DNA of 64,000 nucleotides from Aurantimonas sp. 22II-16-19i (GCF_002088275.1 NZ_AQQS01000010.1:1-64000), one strand, 5' to 3'; positions 16,923-26,761 are shown, numbered from the stretch's first letter. The notes: a model not told the origin generated them from the letters alone. Program-made: numbers and translations.

Positions 16923-17725
16923 GAGGCGGCCAGCCCGCCGCCGCGGACGAGCAGCGCGTCTTCGGGGGCGGCGAGCCCACTGGCGTCGTCCGCCCCTGCC
17001 CCGACATCGCCGGGCGTCGACCATGCGAAACGCACCCGCAAGAGCGCCTCGGGCGAAGACACGGCGAGTGCCAGCCGGTGCCGGTCCCCGATTGCCCGCC
17101 GGAGGAACCGCCAGCGCGCCGGATCGTCGGGACAGGTCGGCTCGAACCGGATCGTCGGCCGGTCCCCGGTGATGTCGTAGGCAAAGCCGTCGAGTGGCAG
17201 GGCGAGCCCCATGCCGCGCGCCTTGATATACGCCTCGCCGAGGGTCCAGAAGGCGAAGAAGCGCTCGGTCAGCTCGTCGCCCTCGGCGGCCCGGACATAG
17301 GCCGTCTCGTCGGCGGCGAAATACCGGGTGCAGAGGTCGGAGAGGCGGCTCTGCCGGTCGATCCATTCGACGTCGACGCCGACGTCGCAATCCCGGCCGA
17401 CGGCGAGCGCCACCAGCCCCCTGGTGTGGGAGAGGTTGAAGACGAGGCCCGGAACGAGCCGAGCCTGCTCGGCAACGACGGACGGTCGTCCATAGCGGTT
17501 GGCCTCGAAGCGCCAGTCGGCCGGATCGACGTCCGCATGACGCGACAGGCCGGTGCGCACCAGCGCCCGCCCCGTCAGATATTCCTGACGCGCGCCCTCG
17601 ACCCTGTAGCGATCGTAACGCGCCCGCTCGGCGGGCTCGATGAGCCGCAGCCATTCGGTGGCGCGGGCGCCTTGCGCGGCCGCCGGATCGGCGAGCATGA
17701 CGTCGATTTGGTCAGATGGATTCAA
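16919..17725 (-). CDS. 4'-phosphopantetheinyl transferase, Sfp type
   Basis: Transfers the phosphopantetheine arm of CoA to carrier proteins of fatty acid, polyketide or non-ribosomal peptide synthases. About 268 residues, the length of the two-lobed Sfp class. Motifs seen: NLSHTRGLVALAVG, the metal-binding VGVDVEWIDR, and FWTLGEAYIKARG, where the usual WTxKEAxxK has Gly in place of the first Lys while the Glu and second Lys are kept. The start is uncertain: TTG 17725 gives the quoted length and ATG 17698 removes nine residues; neither has a good ribosome site. It overlaps the phosphoesterase gene downstream. No synthase gene is nearby, so its carrier protein is unknown. Confidence 0.85.
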   Translation of the reverse strand: MNPSDQIDVMLADPAAAQGARATEWLRLIEPAERARYDRYRVEGARQEYLTGRALVRTGLSRHADVDPADWRFEANRYGRPSVVAEQARLVPGLVFNLSHTRGLVALAVGRDCDVGVDVEWIDRQSRLSDLCTRYFAADETAYVRAAEGDELTERFFAFWTLGEAYIKARGMGLALPLDGFAYDITGDRPTIRFEPTCPDDPARWRFLRRAIGDRHRLALAVSSPEALLRVRFAWSTPGDVGAGADDASGLAAPEDALLVRGGGLAAS

Positions 17726-17895
17726 GGATCGGTTTGCCTGGACTGGTGAGGCGCCGCCGCGGGAGCGCCGGTTGGATCAGAGCTCGAAGATGGGGCCGCT
17801 CGTCGCACCATGCGAGCCATAGGCCCATGGTCGCATGGTTCCGTGGATCCGTCGGAGCCTGCAAGGCCGTCGGGCGTGCGACGCGACGCAGCGCG

Positions 17896-18903
17896 TCAGA
17901 CGGCCGCGACCGGCATGGAAAGCGACCACAACGCCGAGAAGATCAGCCCGAAGAAGATGATCCAGCCGAACACCGCATTCGACTTGAACAAGGCGAGGCA
18001 CTGGTCGGCATCGTCGATGTCGAGGGTGGAGATCTGCCAGATCATCTGGACGGCGCCGATGGCAAGCCCCGCATAGGCAGGCCAGGACGGGCCGCCGGAG
18101 GGGCCGACCCCGGCCGCTACGAAGGCGGCGAGGAAAAGGATGATCGTCCCGAGATAGAGCACCGACAGCGCCGCACGCGTCCGGCTGCCGAACAGGCGCG
18201 CCGTCGAACGCACGCCGACGAGGGCGTCGTCCTCCTTGTCCTGGTGGGCGTAGATCGTGTCGTAGCCGATCGTCCACAGGATTGCGCCTGCGTAGAGCAG
18301 CACCGGCGCCAGCGACAGGGAGCCCCAATGGACGGCCCAGCCCATCAGCGCGCCCCAGGAGAAGGCCAGCCCGAGGCCGAGCTGCGGCCAGTCGGTGAAG
18401 CGCTTCAGGAACGGATACACCGCGACGGTGGCGAGCGAGAGAATGCCGAGGAAGACGGCGAAGGGATTGAACTGGATCAGCACCAGGAAGCCGACCAGCG
18501 CCTGCACCACGAGGAAGAGTTTCGCCTGCAGCCGGCTGACCCGGCCGGAAGGGAGCGGCCGCGACCGCGTCCTTGCGACCTTGTCGTCGATCTCGTGGTC
18601 GACGAGGTCGTTGTAGGTGCAGCCGGCGCCGCGCATGGCGATCGCGCCGACGAGGAACAGCATGAGATGCCAGAGGCTCGGCAGGCCGGTATGCACGGCG
18701 CTCGGCGCGACGGCCTGCGGCGCCAGCGCCGCCGACCACCAGCAGGGCCACAGGAGCAGTTGCCAGCCGATCGGCCGATCCCACCGGGCCAGCTGCGCGT
18801 AGGGCCAGATGGCCCGCGGCAGCATGCGATAGACCCAATTGTAGACCGGCGCGTCGGACACCCGATCGGACGGTTCAGCCAGGCTGGTTTTGAGATTCGC
18901 CAT
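17896..18903 (-). CDS. ubiA: 4-hydroxybenzoate polyprenyltransferase
   Basis: An inner-membrane prenyltransferase that attaches the polyprenyl tail to 4-hydroxybenzoate in ubiquinone synthesis. It has 335 residues and about eight or nine hydrophobic helices. Both Asp-rich Mg-pyrophosphate motifs are present: NDLVDHEIDDKVARTRSRPL (NDxxDxxxD) and YDTIYAHQDKEDDALVGVRS. The stretch RPIGWQLLLWPCWW near the N-terminus is typical of UbiA. It is divergent from purD with a 168-bp shared upstream region. The N-terminal extension of about 35 residues before the first helix is usual in rhizobial copies. Confidence 0.95.
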   Translation of the reverse strand: MANLKTSLAEPSDRVSDAPVYNWVYRMLPRAIWPYAQLARWDRPIGWQLLLWPCWWSAALAPQAVAPSAVHTGLPSLWHLMLFLVGAIAMRGAGCTYNDLVDHEIDDKVARTRSRPLPSGRVSRLQAKLFLVVQALVGFLVLIQFNPFAVFLGILSLATVAVYPFLKRFTDWPQLGLGLAFSWGALMGWAVHWGSLSLAPVLLYAGAILWTIGYDTIYAHQDKEDDALVGVRSTARLFGSRTRAALSVLYLGTIILFLAAFVAAGVGPSGGPSWPAYAGLAIGAVQMIWQISTLDIDDADQCLALFKSNAVFGWIIFFGLIFSALWSLSMPVAAV

Positions 18904-19071
18904 GGTTACAGAGTGAGTGCATCAATGCTGCAGTCAAGTGAAAATCTCGCCGCAATCTTCGTTTCGCTGAGTTTTGCGCCAATTGGCGCGCTTGACCTTG
19001 CCGGGCAAGGCCCCGTATCGCCTTTGAGACAATAGGATGCACCAGAAAGCGCGGGGCGCGAGGGAATGCCA

Positions 19072-20343
19072 ATGAATGTCCTGCTGATCGGTTCGGGCGG
19101 CCGCGAACATGCCCTCGCCTGGAAGATCGCGCAGTCGCCGCTGCTGGCAAGCCTTTATGCCGCGCCCGGCAATCCCGGGATCGGCGAGCATGCCGAGCTG
19201 GTCCCGCTCGACGCCGCCGACCACGACGCCGTCGTCCACTTCTGCCGCGAAAAGGCGATCGACCTCGTCGTCGTCGGCCCGGAAGCACCGCTGGTGGACG
19301 GGCTCGCCGACAGCCTGTCGGCGGCCGGCATCGCCGTGTTCGGCCCCTCCGCCACCGCCGCCCGGCTGGAGGGCTCGAAGGGCTTCACCAAGGATCTGTG
19401 CTCGCGCCACGACATCCCCACCGCCCGCTACAAGCGATTTTCCGAGGTCGCCGCCGCCAGGGCACATCTCGACGAGAGCGGCTATCCGATGGTGATCAAG
19501 GCCGACGGCCTCGCCGCCGGCAAGGGCGTCACCATCGCGCAGAGCCGCGCCGAGGCCATGGCGGCGATCGATTCATGCTTCGACGGCGCCTTCGGCGGCC
19601 CCGGCGCCGAGATCGTCATCGAGGAGTTCCTCGAGGGGGAAGAGGCCAGCCTCTTCTGCCTCTGCGACGGCAGCCGGGCGCTGGTCTTCGGAACGGCCCA
19701 GGACCACAAGCGCGCCTTCGACCGCGACCGCGGCCCGAACACCGGCGGCATGGGCGCCTATTCCCCGGCGCTGGCGATGAGCGAGCGGCTGGTCGAGCGG
19801 ACCATGCGCGAGATCATCGAGCCGACGCTGAAGGGCATGGCGGAGATCGGCGCGCCGTTCCAGGGCGTTCTCTATGCGGGGCTGATGCTCACCGAGACCG
19901 GGCCGAAGCTGATCGAATACAACGTCCGCTTCGGCGATCCCGAGACGCAGGTGCTGATGATGCGTCTCGAGAGCGATCCGCTGCCGGTGTTTCTCGCCGC
20001 CGCCAAGGGCGACCTTTCCGGCATCGAGCCGACATGGTCCCGCGACCGGGCCCTGACGGTGGTGATGGCGGCGGAGGGCTATCCCGGCAGCTACGCGAAG
20101 GGAACCGAGATCGTCCACCTGCCGAAGGACGACGCGACGACGCGGATCTTCCATGCCGGAACCAGCCGGGACGGCGACCGGCTGGTTGCGGCCGGAGGCC
20201 GGGTACTGAACGTGACCGCCCGGGGCGCCAGCGTCCGCGAGGCGGCAAGCCGGGCCTATGCCGCGGTCGAGCAGGTCGTCTGGGATGATGGCTTCTTCCG
20301 GTCCGACATCGGGCACCGCGCGATCATGGTGGAAGACGCCTGA
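19072..20343 (+). CDS. purD: Phosphoribosylamine-glycine ligase
   Basis: The second enzyme of purine synthesis, joining glycine to phosphoribosylamine with ATP. 423 residues, full length. Seen: N-terminal Rossmann-like start [21 protein letters not shown]-grasp core with [16 protein letters not shown], and signature [14 protein letters not shown]. The second ATG (19072) is preferred over the ATG at 19066, because GAGGGA abuts the first but is correctly spaced for the second. It is divergent from ubiA; no other purine gene adjoins it, though guaB and purU lie further right in the window. Confidence 0.96.
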   Translation: MNVLLIGSGGREHALAWKIAQSPLLASLYAAPGNPGIGEHAELVPLDAADHDAVVHFCREKAIDLVVVGPEAPLVDGLADSLSAAGIAVFGPSATAARLEGSKGFTKDLCSRHDIPTARYKRFSEVAAARAHLDESGYPMVIKADGLAAGKGVTIAQSRAEAMAAIDSCFDGAFGGPGAEIVIEEFLEGEEASLFCLCDGSRALVFGTAQDHKRAFDRDRGPNTGGMGAYSPALAMSERLVERTMREIIEPTLKGMAEIGAPFQGVLYAGLMLTETGPKLIEYNVRFGDPETQVLMMRLESDPLPVFLAAAKGDLSGIEPTWSRDRALTVVMAAEGYPGSYAKGTEIVHLPKDDATTRIFHAGTSRDGDRLVAAGGRVLNVTARGASVREAASRAYAAVEQVVWDDGFFRSDIGHRAIMVEDA

Positions 20344-20500
20344 GGCGGAGGCCGCGGAATCGCGCAAGGTTCCCGAAGCGACGCTGGACCGCAGTTCCCG
20401 AAACGCTCTGTCTTTCGGTTCGGGTCGTATCTGGGACAGCCGGTCCACGAGAATGCGGCCGGAACTCTCTCGCCCCGCCGCGAAACCGGCGGATCGCCTC

Positions 20501-21016
20501 TCAGCGAATGGCGGGCCAGGTATAGGCGATCTTGCGCAGCTTCTTGTCTTTGAAGCACTCTTCGCCTTCGGCGAAGGGCATTCCACCCATCCGCTCGTAA
20601 AAGCCGGTGGCGAGTTCATTATCGGCCAACGCCCACACCACATGCGGCGCGAGATCGCGTTCGCGCAGCAGCCTCTGCGAGGCGGCAAAAAGGCGCCGGC
20701 CGAAACCGACGCCCTGATAGGAAGGCTTGAGATAGAGCTCGTAGATCTCGCCGGAGACCGCAAGCGCCTCGGTCCGGTTTCGCCCCATGGTCGCGTAGCC
20801 GACGGTCTCGCCGCAATAGTCTACGACGAGGATGCCCGCGCCGCTCTGGACCGCCCGGATCCACCAGCCGAAATGCCGGCGCCCGATGATGGCGTTCAGG
20901 CAGCCATGCGGGATGATGCCGGCATAAGCGCCGCGCCAAGCCGCTTCATGGACGCTCGCAAGGGCGGTAGCGTCCTTCTGTTCGGCGAAGCGGATGGCGG
21001 TTGTGATCGTCGGCAT
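20501..21016 (-). CDS. GNAT-family N-acetyltransferase
   Basis: An acetyl-CoA-dependent N-acetyltransferase of 171 residues. The fold is recognisable from AIRFAEQKDATALASVHEAA at the N-terminus and the acetyl-CoA pyrophosphate loop YQGVGFGRRLF (Q-x-x-G-x-G), followed by ALADNELATGFYERMGG. The substrate cannot be read from the sequence. It lies alone, convergent with purD and upstream-facing the PH-domain gene. Confidence 0.88.
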   Translation of the reverse strand: MPTITTAIRFAEQKDATALASVHEAAWRGAYAGIIPHGCLNAIIGRRHFGWWIRAVQSGAGILVVDYCGETVGYATMGRNRTEALAVSGEIYELYLKPSYQGVGFGRRLFAASQRLLRERDLAPHVVWALADNELATGFYERMGGMPFAEGEECFKDKKLRKIAYTWPAIR

Positions 21017-21145
21017 CGCTTCTCAACATCTGAGACGCGGATTCGATCCATCCTTTGCAAAAGTTTTTTCCACGGCTTCGAAAAAATGTCGCTCATCCGC
21101 TCATCGACAGCCGATTCAGACACTTCCGAGCAGCATCCGGGCTCG

Positions 21146-21526
21146 TCACCGCCGACCGAGGACGCCTTCGGCCAGCGCCTTCTGGATGCCGGCGATGTTC
21201 GAGCGGCGGGACAGCTCGCGGTGGATGGGCGGCTGGCCGCTCATCCAGATGGTCATTTCGGAATCGGCATCGAAGGTGCCCGCGGTCTCGATCGAGAAGG
21301 TGGTGATCGCCCGGTAGGGAATCGACTGGATCGTCCGCTTGCGCCCGGTCATGCCCTGCTTGTCGACGAGGATCAGCCTGAGGTCGGTGAAGACGAGCAT
21401 GTCGCGCACCACCATGAAGGCGAGGACGATCTCCTCGCCGTCGATCATGATCGGGGCGAGGTCCGATCGGACGCTCTCCACGTCGACGTCACTGGTCAGT
21501 CCCATCAGTCCGGAGAGTAGTCCCAT
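21146..21526 (-). CDS. PH-domain protein
   Basis: A cytoplasmic protein of 126 residues consisting of a single bacterial pleckstrin-homology-like domain. Seen: VRSDLAPIMIDGEEIVLAF, then strands VVRDMLVFTDLRLILVDKQG and SIPYRAITTFSIETAGTFD, ending in a short amphipathic helix. The ATG at 21526 (MGLLSGLMG) is preferred, with GGAGG upstream. Bacterial proteins of this type have no assigned biochemical role and may bind protein partners or membranes. It is divergent from the serine-glyoxylate aminotransferase gene. Confidence 0.8.
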   Translation of the reverse strand: MGLLSGLMGLTSDVDVESVRSDLAPIMIDGEEIVLAFMVVRDMLVFTDLRLILVDKQGMTGRKRTIQSIPYRAITTFSIETAGTFDADSEMTIWMSGQPPIHRELSRRSNIAGIQKALAEGVLGRR

Positions 21527-21761
21527 CGCAGCGTCGCGCCTCCACATCGTTCACCCAAGGCGGGCGGCATGCGCCCGCGTCGGCATCCGCCTCACATAGG
21601 ATGCCGCCGGCCTTTTCCGCAGCCCCGTAAATTTTACTTTCTGTCTTGATCAGAAAATGAAAGTTCCCATTACTCCTCCACAGTGGGTACCATCGTTGCA
21701 AAACATCGGGCGCTGAAAGCGCCCACGCGTCGGCAGATGGCGATGCGGCAGGGAGGACGAT

Positions 21762-22970
21762 GTGAAACACGGCATCACGCAGCTATTCATTCCGGGGCCG
21801 ACCAACGTGCCGGACCGGGTTCGCCGAGCCATGAACGTGCCGATGGAGGACCAGCGTGCGCCGGATTTTCCGTCGCTCACGCTCGGGCTGTTTCAGGACC
21901 TCAAGCGCGCCTTCCGGAACTCGTCGGGGCGGGTGTTCATGTTCCCCTCCTCCGGCACCGGCGCCTGGGAAGCGGCGATCCAGAACACCCTCGCGCCCGG
22001 CGACAAGGTGCTGATGTCGCGCTTCGGCCAGTTCTCCCATCTCTGGGTGGAGATGGCCCAGCGGCTGGGCCTCGACGTCACCGTGATCGACGTGGAATGG
22101 GGCAAGGGTGTGCCGCTCGACGCCTATGAGCAGGCGATCGCCGCCGATGCGGCGCACGAGATCCGCGCCGTCTTCGTCACCCACAATGAAACCGCGACGG
22201 GCGTCACCTCCGACATCCCGGGCGTGCGCAGGCTGCTCGACGCCCATTCGCATCCGGCCCTGCTGTTCGTCGACGGCGTCTCCTCCATCGCCTCGATCGA
22301 TTTCCGCCAGGACGAATGGGGGGTCGATCTCGCCGTCGCGGGATCGCAGAAAGGGTTCATGTTGCCGGCCGGGCTGTCGTTCCTGTCGGTCTCGGACAAG
22401 GCGCTCGCCGCCAACAAGGACAACCGGCCGAAGTTTCCCCGCAGCTACTTCATCTTCGCCGACCAGATCGCCATGAACGATCAGGGCTATTTTCCCTACA
22501 CGCCGCCGACGCAGTTCTTCCACGGGCTCCGCGCCTCGCTGGACATGCTGTTCGAGGAGGGGCTCGAGAACGTCTTCGCCCGGCACCATCGCCTCGCCGA
22601 GGGCGTGCGACGCGGCATCGCCGGCCTCGGGCTCAAGCTCGTCGCGGCGGGCCCGGAATGGCATTCGGACACGGTCTCGGCGATCACCGTGCCGGAGGGC
22701 GTCGATGCGAACCGCGTCATCCGGATCGGCTACGAGCGCTACAACACCTCCTTCGGCGGCGGCCTCGCGCGGTTGAACGGCAGGGTCTTCCGGATCGGCC
22801 ATCTCGGCGACCTCAACGAGGTGATGTGCCTCGCGGCGCTGGCCTCGGCCGAGATTTCGCTGGCCGATGCGGGCGCGAAGTTGACCCCCGGCGCCGGCGT
22901 CGCGGCGGCCCACGCCTATTACCGCGAGGCTCACGCCGTCGCAGAGGAAGCCAGAGTGGCGGCCGAGTAG
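21762..22970 (+). CDS. sgaA: Serine-glyoxylate aminotransferase
   Basis: A PLP enzyme of fold type I, 402 residues, converting serine plus glyoxylate to hydroxypyruvate plus glycine. Seen: FIPGPTNVPDRVRRAM near the start, PSSGTGAWEAA, the cofactor Asp in LLFVDGVSSIAS, and the Schiff-base Lys197 in VAGSQKGFMLPAGL. The GTG start has GGGAGGA upstream at correct spacing. The family is the serine-pathway SGAT of methylotrophs and rhizobia, used in glyoxylate/glycine metabolism as well as C1 assimilation. No other serine-cycle gene is nearby, so a role in photorespiration-like glyoxylate disposal is as likely as C1 growth. Confidence 0.9.
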   Translation: MKHGITQLFIPGPTNVPDRVRRAMNVPMEDQRAPDFPSLTLGLFQDLKRAFRNSSGRVFMFPSSGTGAWEAAIQNTLAPGDKVLMSRFGQFSHLWVEMAQRLGLDVTVIDVEWGKGVPLDAYEQAIAADAAHEIRAVFVTHNETATGVTSDIPGVRRLLDAHSHPALLFVDGVSSIASIDFRQDEWGVDLAVAGSQKGFMLPAGLSFLSVSDKALAANKDNRPKFPRSYFIFADQIAMNDQGYFPYTPPTQFFHGLRASLDMLFEEGLENVFARHHRLAEGVRRGIAGLGLKLVAAGPEWHSDTVSAITVPEGVDANRVIRIGYERYNTSFGGGLARLNGRVFRIGHLGDLNEVMCLAALASAEISLADAGAKLTPGAGVAAAHAYYREAHAVAEEARVAAE

Positions 22971-23153
22971 ACCGTCGACCGGAAGCCTCCCCCGGTCGAT
23001 CGCGTCGGGCGTCCGCGGGTCAGCGGGCGCCCGTCTCGTCGAACAGCACCGAGATGCGGAGCGTTCGGCATCGTTGCTGCGACGACGTAGCCAAGCCAGC
23101 GACTGTTCGGCGTCGTTTTCGAAGGACGACGCCGCAGCTCCGGCAACGAGCGA

Positions 23154-23894
23154 TCAGCGATTGAGAAAGGCCGCGAAGGCCGCGCGCGCCTCCGTCGAGC
23201 GCAGGCGTGCGGAGAAGATCTGCATCTCCTCGTCCATCCGCTTGAGCACGTCCTCGCGCCGGCCGCGCAGCAGGTCGCGGGCGATCCTGAGTGCCTCCGG
23301 CGGCTTCTTCGCCAGGCTGGCGGCCGCCTTGGCCGCTTCCGCCTCCGGATCCTCCGTCACCTTGTAGATCAGCCCCGCCGCGCGGGCCGCCGCCGCGTCG
23401 AAGCCGTCGCCGAGGACGAGCAGGGCGAAGGCCCGCTGGTCGCCCATCATACGGGGCGCGATCAGGCTGGAGGCGGCCTCCGGCGTCACGCCGAGATCGA
23501 GGAAGGGCGTCTTGAACAGCGATCCGGGGCTGGCGAAGGCCAGGTCGCAATGCATCAGCAACGTCGTGCCGATGCCGATGGCCAGGCCGTCTACGGCCGC
23601 GACCAACGGCTTGTCGAAGGACGCGATCGCCGGCAGGAATGTCGCCACCTCGCCGGGCAGCGCACCGCCCTCGGCGATCGCCATGAAGTCCTTGATATCG
23701 TTGCCGGCCGAAAAGGCCCCCGGCACCCCGGCGAACACCACGGCCCGGATCGCCGGATCGGCGGAGGCTTCGGCGAGCGCATCGGTCATCGCCCGGTACA
23801 TCTCGCGATTGATGGCGTTCTTCTTGTCGGCCCGGTTCATCCGGATGGTGGTCACACCGTCCCGGGAGGTCGTCTGGATCAGGTCGGACATCAT
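23154..23894 (-). CDS. Enoyl-CoA hydratase/isomerase family protein
   Basis: A crotonase-fold protein of 246 residues. Visible features: VTTIRMNRADKKNAIN at the N-terminus, the oxyanion-hole segment GAFSAGNDIKDFM, and AAVDGLAIGIGTTLLMHCDL, followed by LGVTPEAASSLIAPRMMG. The substrate is not clear; the pattern suits short-chain or unsaturated acyl-CoA. Its ATG overlaps the stop of the upstream acyl-CoA dehydrogenase by 4 bases (ATGA), so the two are cotranscribed and probably act in sequence. Confidence 0.88.
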   Translation of the reverse strand: MMSDLIQTTSRDGVTTIRMNRADKKNAINREMYRAMTDALAEASADPAIRAVVFAGVPGAFSAGNDIKDFMAIAEGGALPGEVATFLPAIASFDKPLVAAVDGLAIGIGTTLLMHCDLAFASPGSLFKTPFLDLGVTPEAASSLIAPRMMGDQRAFALLVLGDGFDAAAARAAGLIYKVTEDPEAEAAKAAASLAKKPPEALRIARDLLRGRREDVLKRMDEEMQIFSARLRSTEARAAFAAFLNR

Positions 23895-25699
23895 GCAGCT
23901 CCCGAAAGCAGAAGGTCATGGGCGGCGGCCAGGCTCGCAGCGCCGGTAACCACGGTGCGTCTGAGGCCCGAGGTCTCGGGCACGAGGTTCTCCGCGACGA
24001 ATCGGCAGAGCGCCACCCGTTCGGTCGATGTGTCCGCGAGCGCGCCCCTGGCGGCGTAGACCCCGCTCGCCGTCAGGCCGAAAAGCCGCAGATAGGGCGT
24101 CGCGCCGGCAAGCGCCGCCTCGCTCTCGCCGGAGTCCAGACACCCCTGCAGATACTCGGTCGCGGCCCTGAGGTCGTCCATCGCAGCGCCGAGGCAGGAC
24201 GCCGTCTCGCCGAATTCCGGCGCGTTGCGGCGCAAGACCTCTGCCACCGTCTCGTCGAATTCGGCAAACAGCGCCGCGACCGTCGCTCCACCGGACTGGC
24301 CGATCTTGCGGACGACGAGGTCGATCGCCTGGATGCCGTTGGTGCCCTCGTAGATCGGGGTGATCCGCGCGTTGCGCATGAGCCGCGCGGCGCCGGTCTC
24401 CTCGACGAAGCCCATGCCGCCATGGACCTGGATCCCCATCGAGGCGACCTCGCAGGCGACGTCGGTGGAAAAGGCCTTGGCGATGGGGGTCAAGAGATTG
24501 GCCCGTTCCTGCCAGGCCCTCGCCTTGTCCGGATCGCTCTTGCCGTAGGCCTTCGCCCGGTCGATGGCGACGGCGCAGGAGAACGCGATGGCGCGTGCGC
24601 CGTCGGTGAGGCCCTTCATCGTCAGCAGCGTGCGGGCGATGTCGGGATGGGCGAGGATCGGGCTCATCTCGCCGGACTTTTCCACACCGGGCGCAAGCCG
24701 CGTCGCCCGCCCCTGCCGGCGGTCCCTCGCATAGGCGAGCGCCTTGTCATAGGCTGCGTCGGCAATGCCGACGCCTTCCATGCCGACCATCAGCCGGGCG
24801 TTGTTCATCATCGTGAACATGCAGGCGAGGCCGCGATTCTCCTCGCCGATGAGGAAGCCGGTGGCGCCGGGCTCCTCGCCCTCCACCGTCCCCTCGCCGA
24901 ACAGCATGGTGCAGGTGGGGGAGGCGTGGATACCGAGCTTGTGCTCGATCGAATGGCAGACGACATCGTTGCGGCGGCCGGGATCGCCTGCCTCGTCGGG
25001 CAGGAACTTCGGCACCAGGAACAACGAGATGCCCTTCACGCCGGCGGGCGCATCGGGCAGCCGCGCCAGCACCAGATGGACGATGTTGTCCGTCAGGTCG
25101 TGCTCGCCATAGGTGATGTAGATCTTCTGGCCGAAGATCCGGTAGCTGCCGTCGTCCCGCCGCTCGGCGCGACTTCTGAGCGCCGCGAGATCCGAGCCCG
25201 CCTGCGGCTCGGTGAGGTTCATCGTCCCCATCCAGGCGCCCGAGACGAGCTTCTCCAGATAGACCCGCTTCAGCTCCTGCGACCCGTGCTTGTCGAGCGC
25301 CTCGACGGCTCCGATGGTCAGCAGCGGCCCAAGGGCGAAGGGCATCGAGGCGTGGTTCCACATCTCCGACACGGCGGCGGCGAGCGCGGTGCCGAGTTCC
25401 TGGCCGCCATACTCGGCCGGGCCGGCGATGGCGTTCCAGCCGCCGGCCGTCCAGTCGCGATAGAGCTCGCGCCAGCCGTCGGGCATGGTGACGGCGCCAT
25501 CCTTGAAGCGCGCGCCCTGGCGGTCGCCGATCGCATCCAGCGGCTCCATCCGCTCGGCGGCGAATCTCGCGGCTTCCTCCAGCACCGCCTCGACGAGGTC
25601 GGGGGCGAGATCGGGCAACAGCCCCTCTTCCATCGCGGCGTCGAGACCGGCGATCGTCCTCAGGGTGAAGGCGATCTCCTTGACGGGTGGCTGCGGCAT
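23891..25699 (-). CDS. Acyl-CoA dehydrogenase, long DmdC-like type
   Basis: A flavoprotein of 602 residues, longer than the classic 380-400 because of a C-terminal acyl-CoA dehydrogenase extension. Seen: WMGTMNLTEPQAGSDLAALR (FAD/substrate loop), GQKIYITYGEHDL, the helical domain with GIQVHGGMGFVEETGAARLM, and the catalytic glutamate region PIYEGTNGIQAIDL. The layout and length match DmdC (3-methylmercaptopropionyl-CoA dehydrogenase) and its many relatives of other specificity. The start ATG 25699 has AAGGAGGAG upstream; the frame beyond it is out of family. Paired with the enoyl-CoA hydratase, it resembles a small acyl-CoA module, possibly sulfur, branched-chain or aromatic acyl-CoA; dmdA and dmdB are not seen. 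Confidence 0.88.
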   Translation of the reverse strand: MPQPPVKEIAFTLRTIAGLDAAMEEGLLPDLAPDLVEAVLEEAARFAAERMEPLDAIGDRQGARFKDGAVTMPDGWRELYRDWTAGGWNAIAGPAEYGGQELGTALAAAVSEMWNHASMPFALGPLLTIGAVEALDKHGSQELKRVYLEKLVSGAWMGTMNLTEPQAGSDLAALRSRAERRDDGSYRIFGQKIYITYGEHDLTDNIVHLVLARLPDAPAGVKGISLFLVPKFLPDEAGDPGRRNDVVCHSIEHKLGIHASPTCTMLFGEGTVEGEEPGATGFLIGEENRGLACMFTMMNNARLMVGMEGVGIADAAYDKALAYARDRRQGRATRLAPGVEKSGEMSPILAHPDIARTLLTMKGLTDGARAIAFSCAVAIDRAKAYGKSDPDKARAWQERANLLTPIAKAFSTDVACEVASMGIQVHGGMGFVEETGAARLMRNARITPIYEGTNGIQAIDLVVRKIGQSGGATVAALFAEFDETVAEVLRRNAPEFGETASCLGAAMDDLRAATEYLQGCLDSGESEAALAGATPYLRLFGLTASGVYAARGALADTSTERVALCRFVAENLVPETSGLRRTVVTGAASLAAAHDLLLSGAA

Positions 25700-25918
25700 G
25701 ATGGCGTCTCCTCCTTGGTGTCGACATCGGCTTCCAGGGCGCCGGCCTCCACACATCTCGAATAATTTATGCTGCTACGGAAAGAGCTTGTCGACGACTC
25801 ATCGACTTTCCCAATATGACACGCCTGCTGTCCCGCCCGTCATCCGATGAATGGTCGACGGCAAGGAACCCGGCGGGCCATGTGGCCATTCCGGCGTCAG
25901 GACGTCAGGGAGGTAGGC

Positions 25919-26761
25919 ATGCGGCTTGTTCGGTTTGGCGATCGCGGAGCGGAACGCCCCGGCATGGTCGACGAGGCCGGAAGGATCCGGGATCTGTCGC
26001 AACATGTGGGTGCGCTGGAAGGGGCGGCGCTGGATCCCGACCGCCTGTCTGCGCTCGCCGCCATCGATCCCGCGACGTTGCCGCTGATCGCGGAGGGAAC
26101 GCGCCTGTGCAAGCCGGTCGAGCGGATCGGCAAGATCGTCGGCGTCGGTCCGAACTACACCGACAGCGCCCAGCTCGCCGGCTTCCGGATCAATCCCGAG
26201 CCGACCCTCTTCCTCAAGGCCTCCACATCCGCCTGCGGGCCGAACGATGCGATCGAGATACCGAAGCTCGCCGGACGGGTGGACTGGGGCGTCGAACTCG
26301 CGGTGGTCATCGGCCGGATCGCGAAATATGCCAGCGTCGAAGACGCCCAGCGGGCCATCGCCGGCTATTGCCTCGCCAACGACATCACCGAGCGGAACTA
26401 CCAGCTGCAGCGCGGCGGCCAGTGGACCAAGGGCAAGTCCCACGACACCTTCTGCCCGCTCGGCCCCTGGCTCGTCACTCCCGACGAACTGCCGGAGCCG
26501 GACCGGATCGAGCTCTGGCTCGACGTCAATGGCGAGAGCCAGCAGGTCGGCGCGCTCGGCGAGATGATCTTCAAGATCCCCTATCTCGTTTCCTACATCT
26601 CGCGCTTCATGCGGCTGGAGCCCGGCGACGTTATCCTGACCGGCACCCTTGCCGGGGTCGGCCTGTCCTACGACCCGCCGCGCTTCCTGAAGGCGGGAGA
26701 CCGCATCCGCCTCGGCGGCACGGGGCTCGGCGAACAGGAAAACACCTGCATCGCGATCTGA
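25919..26761 (+). CDS. Fumarylacetoacetate hydrolase family protein
   Basis: A C-C bond or ester hydrolase of 280 residues with the FAH fold. Metal and active-site motifs: INPEPTLFLKASTS, GRVDWGVELAVVIGR, the metal Asp in LANDITERNYQ, GGQWTKGKSHDTFCPLGPW, and the C-terminal VILTGTLAGVG. It belongs with 2-hydroxyhepta-2,4-diene-1,7-dioate isomerase-like, ureidoglycolate lyase-like and 2,4-diketo-3-deoxy-sugar acid hydrolases, so the substrate is open. The ATG at 25919 has GGGAGG upstream. It is divergent from the acyl-CoA dehydrogenase and convergent with the fad operon. Confidence 0.88.
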   Translation: MRLVRFGDRGAERPGMVDEAGRIRDLSQHVGALEGAALDPDRLSALAAIDPATLPLIAEGTRLCKPVERIGKIVGVGPNYTDSAQLAGFRINPEPTLFLKASTSACGPNDAIEIPKLAGRVDWGVELAVVIGRIAKYASVEDAQRAIAGYCLANDITERNYQLQRGGQWTKGKSHDTFCPLGPWLVTPDELPEPDRIELWLDVNGESQQVGALGEMIFKIPYLVSYISRFMRLEPGDVILTGTLAGVGLSYDPPRFLKAGDRIRLGGTGLGEQENTCIAI

